Below are positions 56,465 through 64,000 of a stretch of DNA of 64,000 bases, one piece after another. Position 1 is the first letter of the stretch; the number at the start of each line of letters is the position of its first letter. The position numbers and the translations under genes are program-made. The stretch comes from Salminus brasiliensis (Eukaryota; Chordata; Actinopteri; Characiformes; Bryconidae). Where the stretch lies: assembly GCF_030463535.1 (NCBI RefSeq), contig NC_132879.1:44225970-44289969 (forward strand), in the 5' to 3' direction. Below the pieces are notes generated by a model. That model was not told the DNA's origin and did not search any database. It saw nothing but the letters and a program-made list of their open reading frames with translations.

Positions 56465-56830
56465 GTCGAAAAGTTTCATTTACTTGTAGCGCGAAGTGGC
56501 CTAGTGTGTACACGAAGGGCACTTCGAGGAAAATGGAGGCGCCTCACTTCCGCCTTTTCGAGTGCGCGCTTTTTTGCTATGGCGGACGAGTGGAGCATTA
56601 AACTGAACGTGTTATTAAAACAAATACCGGATTGGAGCCAACACAAAAATGACTCCTCGTGGTTGTTTTACAAAATTAGCTACGTTTTTACATGAGTTGA
56701 CAAGGTAGGCTTTTACGAAGCGTTTCTTTCTTCTTCTGTGAAAGTGAGCGCGTGTCTCACTCTGTTCTCATATCGCCACCCACCGACAACAAACGCGTAC
56801 AACATCTGGGAACGGAGTGATGCCCTTTGT
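56465..56830. promoter_or_regulatory. CpG-rich promoter region of the Myb/SANT-like gene, possibly bidirectional
   Basis: Lies just upstream of the minus-strand start at 56464 and is clearly richer in CpG than its surroundings. It contains an ATGGCGG motif of YY1 type near 56579-56585 in the plus orientation. No TATA box was seen. A short plus-strand open frame begins at 56579. Confidence 0.5.
56579..56695 (+). CDS. Possible short plus-strand frame, 38 codons (unrecognised)
   Basis: ATGGCGGACGAG opens a 38-residue frame (MADEWSIKLN..., ending SYVFT) in CpG-rich DNA, divergent from the Myb/SANT-like gene and 115 bases from its start. The composition looks protein-like, but no family is recognised. 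The frame stops just before a donor-like ACAAG|GTAGGC near 56706, so it may be part of an upstream noncoding exon. Confidence 0.2.
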   Translation: MADEWSIKLNVLLKQIPDWSQHKNDSSWLFYKISYVFT

Positions 56831-57019
56831 GGTGCTTTTCATTAGTTCCCCACCCAGACTGTCTGTGCATTGTAAACTTGTCCACCCCGAACCACGCAGG
56901 GGCAGCCACCATCAGCCCCCGTTTCCTCAAACAAGTCTGGACTAGTTTTAGTGACGGATACTTTCTGCAGTCCAGTACGGCGCTCGTAGATCAGGTTGTT
57001 TTTTTTTTTTTGGGGGGGG

Positions 57020-57230
57020 GGATTAAATGGAGCACCAGTAAATACAGTTCCACTGCTCCACAACTCAGTACTGGAGGGCTTTATGCCCCTCTAGCCCATG
57101 CCTGGCATTAGGCATGGTGCCAATAGGTTCATGTCTATCTGCTCCAGAGCAGATTCTGCTATTCTATTGACAGTACTCCAGAGGGACTAGATTGGCTCTG
57201 TGTGTGCATTTGCATGTCTGTGTCAGAAAG
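57020..57230 (-). mobile_element. Non-autonomous Tc1-like element, copy 4 (reversed)
   Basis: Reverse complement of the family at 33607-33946: GTTCCACTGCTCCACA, AGGGCTTTATGCCCCTCTAG, CATGCCTGGCATTAGGCATGG, TCTGCTCCAGAGCAG. Ends are truncated. Confidence 0.75.
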
Positions 57231-57249
57231 GGGTGCAGCAGTGTATAGT

Positions 57250-57526
57250 GGACATACAGCATGCCAAAGTTTGGGTACCCCTGATCAGAATTTCTATTAC
57301 TGTGACTAGTAGAGTAGTAGATAAGATAATCTCCAAATGGTGTAAAAGGCAAAGATGAAACATTCTTTTCAACATGTTAGACAAGAGTCTTGGTCACTGC
57401 ATCAAGATGGCCAACAAATCTCACAGAATTGGAGGAACTTGTTGTCTTTTGGTAATCAGGTCATCTTTTGCTCACTTGGTTATTTAACCAATGGCCCCTA
57501 AACTCTTGTATGCCATTGTACATGTC
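57250..57526. mobile_element. Miniature DNA element with inverted termini
   Basis: The left end (CAGCATGCCAAAGTTTGGGTACC) and right end (CCCTAAACTCTTGTATGCCATTGTA) are imperfect inverted repeats. The right end resembles the termini near 25660 and 33072. The body is about 230 bases with no coding frame. Confidence 0.75.
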
Positions 57527-57529
57527 ATA

Positions 57530-58250
57530 CAGACCATTGACAATTAAACACAAATAAAGAGTTTAATTCATACATTTAATTCATTTATGTTTAATACTGC
57601 TATTTAATACTTTTCTTCTTCTTCTTCTTCTTCTTTTTTTGGACTGGACTGTTGTGCTGTCCAGAGAAGTATTCCTGCCTTGAGCTCCAGGATTCTAGGT
57701 AGGCTCCTTGACTCTGACCAGGATAAACCAGAAAAGAAGACACCCAGCTTGGATGGATAGTCATTTGTTAATTCCATTACATTCTAATGCAAAAAGTTCA
57801 ATAGGACAGCAGCTATAAACTTTCCAATATTGAAGTATTAACAGCTTCGGTGGGTATTATTTTCCTTTACTTTTTACAGGCTTACCAATACTTCAATATT
57901 GGACTAAATCTGCCTTTGCTTAGAAAACATGGAGAAACGTCTGTGTGGATAAGCAATAGATAGACTTAATAGAGTGTCATAACAACACAATCCACCCAAA
58001 TATCCATAAACAGACACATATTAGGCAAAAGATTTTTCATTAGTGTTATCAGCCTACAGTATATAATGAAACTGAGAGAGACAGCAGTGAAAGTGTGACA
58101 GCAGGTCGTGGAATACAGCGTAGTTTACATCTACAGATACAGTCTACATCTGTGTATTAAAGCATGGTTAATTTTAGCTCAGTTTTTATTTGCTTTAAAT
58201 AAAAGAAGTTCGATTACATCAAATGTGTGTTTAAACGTAGGTCTGCTGTT
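57530..58250. other. Intergenic upstream of the NTTQ-motif gene
   Basis: No gene seen. A (TTC)n run lies at about 57613-57634. A 16-bp perfect inverted repeat (CCAATATTGAAGTATT) pairs 57824-57839 with 57887-57902. Confidence 0.5.
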
Positions 58251-58349
58251 TCTTACAGCGAGATCTCGCCTGTGTGGTAAAGAATAGGGGGGCGGTAGAG
58301 AGTCTGAAGGAGACCGCGTCGCAGTGGCGAAGCAGAAAAACGAGGCCCG

Positions 58350-58385
58350 TGATTGGCTGATGTTTGAACAGCGTCACGTCTGCTT
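58350..58385 (+). promoter_or_regulatory. Candidate promoter elements (inverted CCAAT, CRE-like)
   Basis: ATTGGCTGA at about 58352 is an inverted CCAAT box. GCGTCACGTC about 20 bases on resembles a cAMP-response element. Both lie about 230-260 bases before the start codon at 58610, in CpG-richer sequence. Confidence 0.4.
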
Positions 58386-58609
58386 GCTTCCATAAGTACG
58401 GGATGACTCGACTAGCGCTACAGAGACGTCGGACTAACGTCCAGTGAGGAGTGGTGGTGATCAGGCAGCTGTAGCTTGTGTGACATTATATTTGTCAATT
58501 TAGTTCCTTTTTGCTGGTTCTTTTCTTAGTTTACAGCAACCCAGCTATCGTGTTTATACGAGCTAAGCTTCATTTAGGGCACTGTTTTGGTGATATGTGC
58601 GTCGACACC

Positions 58610-59059
58610 ATGGCTGCGGAGGGAAAGCGGAAGCGTGTTGATCGACCATCGTGGTCCAAGCTGGCGAAGAGGAGGCTCGTTTATGTGAGTCTGGTGAAAG
58701 CAGCAGTTCGCAGATACACAGAGAAGAGGGGAAAGGGACACTTCGGGTTGTCGAGGACATGTGGACGGCAGCCGGGCCTCAGTCATTCCGCGGCCTGGGG
58801 GACGGATCGTCTACCGTCGGGAGCAATGGCGCCGAGCAACACCACGCAGTACCTGATGGGGCTAGTCTACAGTGATCTGATGAGCACGACGACACAGCAG
58901 TGTGACTTTGACCGAGGCTCGGTTGACTTGAGCTCTAGGCAGATTTCCCTTCCTCAGGCTCCAGATGAACACATCTACTCGTCTCTGTATTCCGACGATG
59001 AAACCATGGCCTTCCAGCAGCGGGACTTCGAGGACGTGTACTTCCTCAATGAGCTGTGA
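58610..59059 (+). CDS. HEXIM/CCER1-like NTTQ-motif protein
   Basis: Single-exon frame of 149 residues. The start is the ATG at 58610 in a strong context (GACACCATGG); an in-frame ATG five codons earlier has a poorer context. The N-terminal half is basic (KRKR at 6-9, KRR and RR clusters, KRGK). APSNTTQYLM at 74-83 matches the box that in HEXIM1/2 reads PYNTTQFLM and contributes to P-TEFb inhibition. The acidic C-terminal part has FQQRDFEDVY at 135-144, like the FLQRDF-x-x-x-Y motif of HEXIM proteins. From memory, mammalian CCER1, an intronless testis gene next to EPYC, carries a similar NTTQ motif, and this gene is downstream of EPYC on the same strand. No HEXIM coiled-coil dimerisation domain and no CCER1 poly-Glu region is present. 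Membership of the NTTQ family is likely; orthology with CCER1 is inferred from position. Confidence 0.7.
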   Translation: MAAEGKRKRVDRPSWSKLAKRRLVYVSLVKAAVRRYTEKRGKGHFGLSRTCGRQPGLSHSAAWGTDRLPSGAMAPSNTTQYLMGLVYSDLMSTTTQQCDFDRGSVDLSSRQISLPQAPDEHIYSSLYSDDETMAFQQRDFEDVYFLNEL

Positions 59060-59815
59060 GCTGGACGAACCCCACTGACCGAGTTCAGATCTGTCTGAGG
59101 GAGAAACCGAGCGGCTGAAAAGGCAGAAACCACAGACTTGACTTTTCTTGTGTGCGTAATTATTGTACATCTTTGCTCACTGTCAAACACCCGTTGCCTT
59201 CTTTTAAAACGTTGGGCCTGTCCATGGCATTTTCTTCACATTTACATGTGTCCTGTTCTGTTTACGCACTGATAAAAGGGTTGGTTTCTCGGCTCTCCTT
59301 CTCTCAGCAGTGCGGAGACGCGTCGCTGCCCTCAGAGCGCGAGCCCCGTCCAGGCCTGGTCAGACCCGTGGCCAACAGGTAAACCTGGTCTTCCCCACAG
59401 GTAACCACGGTCAGTCTGAAGGTGTTGGTTGGCTTTTTTTTGTGAGACTTGTGAATGCTCTGATCTGCCGTGCAGTTTCTTGCCCATGTGTGTTTAAGAC
59501 ACTTTTGCAGGTTGGCTGTGCCCCCCTCGCTCCCTCCGCTCCCACCTCACTGATGGCGTTCAGCTGAACTGTGAGCAGCGCAGTCAGGAGGAGAATCCAG
59601 GCCGAAAGGCCGGCATCAGACCTGGTAACCACCTGCGGTCATGCCGTGGTAACTGTAATGGCTCGAAACGTTCAGCTAAAATATGCTTTTGTTCAAGAAC
59701 AGCGTTTCACTCACAATTGTACTTGTAGAATAAGTTTATTATTTCTAAAACGTAATGCTCTTGTTCGCGTTTGACTCTATGGATATGATGGTGAATAAAA
59801 CACTTATTTTGAAAT
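59060..59815 (+). other. 3' UTR of the NTTQ-motif gene
   Basis: GC-richer than the flanks, with no second recognisable domain. It ends at AATAAA, 59794-59799. Confidence 0.55.
59794..59799 (+). promoter_or_regulatory. Poly(A) signal of the NTTQ-motif gene
   Basis: AATAAA about 735 bases after the stop, followed by a T-rich sequence. Confidence 0.6.
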
Positions 59816-61185
59816 TGCATGCTTTGTTTTGGTTTTTTAAGCGTAGTTGAACTTGTCATTAAGGCAGTTGTGTGTGTGTGTGTGATTTTTTTTTTTTTAT
59901 TTTATTTTTTTATTATATTTATATAATTAGCGTTTGGTTCACGTTTCATAGGCACGTGGGCCGTGACGTCCGAGGCTTCGTTCAGCGCAACCACGTGATG
60001 AACCGGATAGCTGGTTCAACAGCAGCTGCTCAAGGTGCAGGTTTCCATAGTTTCAAGCCAAACACTAGGGGGGGGGGGGGGGCGGGGTGTCGAGGGGTAG
60101 ATCGATACTTCTGATAGAAACGTAGTTGTCCGCCCATCATCAGAGAAGGGGATTGGACGACTTAAATTAAAAGGCTGGTCTACTTTTTAATAATTTTATT
60201 TTAAATCCTTTCTAAGGGAACAGTAGTGTTAATTTATTTACAGGTTTTATTTCTAAGAGGAGAATCAGAGAAATTATGCTCTGTGATTGAATGACTAAGA
60301 CGCCAGAGGGAGCCCGCGAGCAAGTCCTCAAAGAATGGGGTAAATGGAGCTAATTGGCTAAAACTCAAAAGTGAAAGTAGTGTCTAACCAGTTGTCTCAT
60401 TTTGGAGCGTTGAATTGTTTCACTAAAAAAACATTTAAATATATAAAAGCAAATTAAATTAACTTTTTGATGTAGAACCAAAGGGTTTGGGCAATGGAGA
60501 CCCTAGCATTAGCTACAGCTAATGAGTGCTGGCTGGTTGGCGAGCTGACGCTCGGGCGTTAGTTTTTGGTGGTATCTGGCTAACGATGGCTGATAGTTAG
60601 CTGGCTAACGTCTTGACCAACAAATGCTAACTACGTTCAATATGACTCTTCTCACTTTGTTAGACGTGTAAAACAGTGCGGTTAAAACAATAACGACTTA
60701 TTAAACCAGTATCTGCTCAAGCCGGCTGTCGTAAAGTGATTCGCCCTCACCAACCTTAACTAAAAACGAGCTTTAACCGGCGTTTAAAAGCCTTAAATGT
60801 CTGCAGTGATGCCGTTTCCGAAAGGAAATGGGTCTGAGGAGAAATGATCGAACATTTAGATTTATAAGTTGTGATTTTTTTTTTTTGATGCTAATTTTAT
60901 TAACCCGTTTATTTCGGACTCGCTGCGGAGCGCCCTGTAGTGTCTGACGAACTCGGGAGACGCTCTCTGACAGGTGCCTCCTAGCAGCTGTTCATCCTTT
61001 GTCCGCCTGGTGTCGCTATTCTGCAATGATATATATTTATAATGGAAATTAAATGCTGCTAGTAGGTCTGGCATATTGTTTTATTAGGTACGTTCATAAA
61101 CTTCTCAGTAGTCAAAAAACTGATTCAGGAGTCGTCTTGAAAACAACTTGCAGTAGAGATCGAGAGAGCTGTAGTTGAGTAGCTC
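59816..61185. other. Intergenic
   Basis: A (GT)n/poly(T) repeat lies at about 59870-59905 and a poly(G) run at about 60069-60082. A GCTAAC/GTTAGC-rich stretch lies near 60500-60620. No gene supported. Confidence 0.5.
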
Positions 61186-61189
61186 TATG

Positions 61190-61980
61190 GGTGTGTAAGT
61201 AAAGCCAAAAGTCAAGTCAGATTTACTTGTATGGTGCTTTTTACAACTGTTGTCACAAAGCAGCTTTACATAATTGGTACTTAATAAAGGACAGACATAA
61301 CCGGGAAATAACATGATGAATCAAAGACCCTCAGTGAGCAGCGCAACGGCGACAGTGGCAAGGAAAAACTCCCTCAAAGCTTGAGGAAGAAACCTTGGGA
61401 GGAACCAAGACTCACAAAGGGGACCATCCTCCTCTGGTCAGAACTCTTTAAACATTATTGATAAAAAAATACCAAACCAAATACAACAAAGTTAATAGTG
61501 GTGATGATAGTGGCAGATAGTTACGAGTCCATCTAGGTTTCAACACGGCCCCCTGGCCGGACTGGTATGTGGCAGCTGGTTTGACGCAGGTAGAGGGGGC
61601 CTCAGCGGGCAATCTTCCAGCAGGTCGGGCTGGGTGGCCATTTTACTCGGAGAAGGTAAAAAAGAGAGGGTTAGTTCTAAGATGAATTTTATGGAGAGCA
61701 GAGAATGTTGAGCAGTATCAGAGTATGTCTGACGACTCTGGCAGGTCTGATTATAACAGCCTAATTAAAAGGAGAGAGCCAGAAGGAAACAGACACGGGA
61801 GCACCCTGAAAACAATAAAGTGCTGATAGAACTGCTCTGATATGGTCAAATGTTCTAGTTTAAGGAATGACCCTGGCTGCAGCATTTTGCACCAGCTGAA
61901 GTTTATTGAGGTTCCTGCTGGAACAACCTGACGAAAAGCTAGACCAACGGAAACCTAGCAATTGCATGGGTGTCTTGTTC
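61190..61980 (-). mobile_element. LINE-type 3' region, reverse orientation
   Basis: The plus strand carries GTGGCAAGGAAAAACTCCCT, GAGGAAGAAACCTTGGGAGG and GGGACCATCCTCCTC. These are reverse complements of the LINE-tail landmarks seen near 19900-20000. The repeat appears to continue to about 61980 (GCTGCAGCATTTTGCACCAGCTGAAG). Boundaries are approximate. Confidence 0.6.
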
Positions 61981-61984
61981 TAGA

Positions 61985-62460
61985 CCAGAAATGGGGTAAT
62001 ATTTTAGGCTGTAATTAACTAAACTGTTCAATAAAAGGGCTTGTGTAATCAGTTTGTATGTTTATCATGTTGCCACATATGTTGCAGGATCACTGGCTCA
62101 ATGGGGGGGGGGGGCATCCACAGAGTGCTGCCTCATTAAAATGACTGCTCACTGATAATTGAATGTAAAAGCATTAATGTGATTATTAGTAATTAAGATG
62201 TTTCTGATTGGTTAAGTGTTCATGCTGCCGTGTAAAGTATGTGTGGTGGAAGTGGAAATGCATCTTACTGAAATTGACTTTTAAATCACAAAGTTAAGAG
62301 GATATTAAGATCTGGGTCTTGCCCAAGTAGGTCGCATGTACTCTAATCCTAAATTATCTTGCTTAGATCTTACGACACTTTACAAAACATGTCTGAAACC
62401 CACATTAAGGTGTACAAGTATTTTAAGCAGTGAGACGATATAGACTTTCAGGACAAATTA
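61985..62460. other. Intergenic
   Basis: Nothing recognised. Contains a poly(G) run near 62105-62114. Confidence 0.5.
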
Positions 62461-62461
62461 C

Positions 62462-62539
<78 letters not shown>
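62462..62539. repeat. (AT)n microsatellite
   Basis: About 38 AT units without clear interruption. Confidence 0.97.
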
Positions 62540-62541
<2 letters not shown>

Positions 62542-62674
62542 TATTTTAATACTTAATACTGGGAAGCCATGCACTTCCCCAAATGCTGACTTTCTTGTGT
62601 GTTTATTCTGCTACTTCTATCAGTAGTCAAATCCTCAATAATATCCAGTTGCACAGTCCTGTTAGTAGCCTTAC

Positions 62675-63060
62675 AGTGACATGCAAGTTTGAACACCGTT
62701 GGTTAAATGGATGGGGGAGGAGGGTAAAGCAACAAAGAGAAAATGCTCAGACAAGCTGAACAGCCATATTGCTGCTAACGACCCATCTTCAGTTTAGAAA
62801 GGCCTCTAGGAGCTCACTACAAGGTGAGCAAAACACCTCTTCCCCTCAACGACCGCCAACAATGAGTTCTACTGTGGGTTTGAAAGTACAAAGAACAATT
62901 ACCAGAACCCCACCCTGGCTGCCCCCCCCCCTGCCCCCTGACAGCTCAGCAGGATGTCACAAGGCTCTTCAGAAGACAAAAGGTGAGAAAAGCTCTGCCC
63001 AGATTTAATCTCGCCATCCACCCTAACCATTGTTGTGCTCAACTAGCACCAAATTTCCCT
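62675..63060 (+). mobile_element. DNA transposon remnant, left end
   Basis: Begins with TACAGTGACATGCAAGTTTGAACACCG, similar to the left terminus of the element at 57250. The downstream sequence (GAACAGCCATATTGCTGC, AAAGGCCTCTAGGAGCTC) looks like a degraded transposon body. No intact frame. Confidence 0.45.
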
Positions 63061-64000
63061 GACACCGGCCACAAATCACTGGAACTTAGTTGTTCTCTGT
63101 TTCCTCAAGTTTCAAGTCCCCCCTCATAAAAAATATCCCCCAAAAATCTCTTAACCCACATGAAGGCTATCACAGACCCTCTGCTGAACTTGTCCCTGGT
63201 ACAGTTCCTCTACAGTTCAGGTACCTATGCTAGATCTCTGTTACTGGATTTAAGATTTTCAACACCATTGGAACTGTAAGGCTTTGTGCACCGCTTCTCT
63301 TTAATTAATACAAATAATTGAATTAATTATAAAATGTTTTGTAGTTTATTTCCATGTTTACATAAAGTGGAAATCCCATATATTTAAAGCAAATTTTTAT
63401 TATTCTCAGTTAAACAATGCTAGTTTGTGCTAGAAGGAGACTGGATACTCAATATTCCATTGCTTAAATATGAGAAAACTATCATAGTCTGAGAAGATTG
63501 CAAAAAGAGATAATGTCCAGATAAATCCTGTGCTTGAAGTTCCCTGCCACTAGATGGTGGCATCCGACCGTGACCACCTCACAGTCTTTTGAACCATTTA
63601 CGTATCTGTCATGGTATGGCTGAGCGTTACTTTATTTTATTATTATTATTATTATCATTATTATTATACTTTTTTGAACCTAACTGTGTGTGTGTGTATA
63701 TATAGAGAAAAATAATGTACCCCAAGTAAAATGTCACATGGAGACTTCCCCTCTTTATACATTTATTTAAAGAAATACACAGGTAGGACTAAAAATGTTC
63801 CTGAATTAAACATGGGATATAAGACAGGGGCTTTAGAGGTGACCTGTTGTTTTTCTGTATATTCAGTTTTCAGTTTATTAGTTTCTTTTGCTCTTTGAAA
63901 GACTAAATAATATAAAATCAACAACTCATTGTCAACAAAAAATGTATTTTTAGTGTGTTGATATATATATTTTTTATATTTTCCGAAACCGCTCTATTGG
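63061..64000. other. Intergenic, right edge
   Basis: An (ATT)n repeat lies near 63637-63668 and a short GT/TA repeat near 63687-63703. No gene seen. Confidence 0.5.

Noticed and set aside
1-64000. Search for CRISPR arrays, operons, riboswitches and bacterial attachment sites
   Set aside because: The window is vertebrate nuclear DNA. Repeats present are microsatellites and eukaryotic transposons; no spaced direct-repeat array was seen.

Overview
This is vertebrate nuclear DNA, most likely from a ray-finned (teleost) fish. The genes have introns with GT-AG boundaries, and the spacers are AT-rich and full of microsatellites. The repeats are typical of fish: remnants of Tc1-like transposons, hAT-type miniature elements, LINE fragments and a tRNA-derived SINE. 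The species cannot be named from the window alone.

The left three quarters is a small leucine-rich proteoglycan (SLRP) cluster with every gene on the plus strand. Lumican (LUM) coding exons lie at 5088-6212, keratocan (KERA) at 21398-23381 and epiphycan (EPYC) at 31951-49381. The order LUM-KERA-EPYC matches the tetrapod DCN-LUM-KERA-EPYC cluster as I recall it, so decorin would be expected to the left of base 1. All three encode secreted extracellular-matrix proteins that bind collagen fibrils. LUM and KERA have the class II cysteine pattern (C-x3-C-x-C-x9-C) and EPYC the class III pattern (C-x2-C-x-C-x6-C).

The most striking feature is EPYC. I assemble nine coding exons into a 750-residue open frame, against roughly 320 residues in mammals. 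The extra length comes from three consecutive phase 1-1 exons (42911-43549, 43835-44332, 44686-44802) between the acidic exon and the cysteine-cluster exon. All three begin with the same EEL-x-x-TP module and share splice-site and intron sequence, so they look like a tandem exon duplication. Two of them then expanded internally into Ser-Gly/Val-Ser-Gly and Glu-Ser-Gly-Leu-Pro repeats with about 60 Ser-Gly dipeptides. This suggests a heavily glycosaminoglycan-substituted epiphycan. A 248-bp hAT-type miniature element sits at the EPYC poly(A) signal, and its 8-bp target duplication has duplicated the AATAAA.

The right quarter holds two more genes. A minus-strand four-exon gene (56464 down to 50831) encodes a Myb/SANT-like DNA-binding domain followed by a long charged coiled coil. 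A single-exon plus-strand gene (58610-59059) encodes a 149-residue basic protein with an NTTQ motif related to HEXIM and CCER1. As I recall, CCER1 sits beside EPYC in mammals, so this may be its fish counterpart. The remaining sequence is introns, untranslated regions, and intergenic DNA with transposon fossils and simple repeats.
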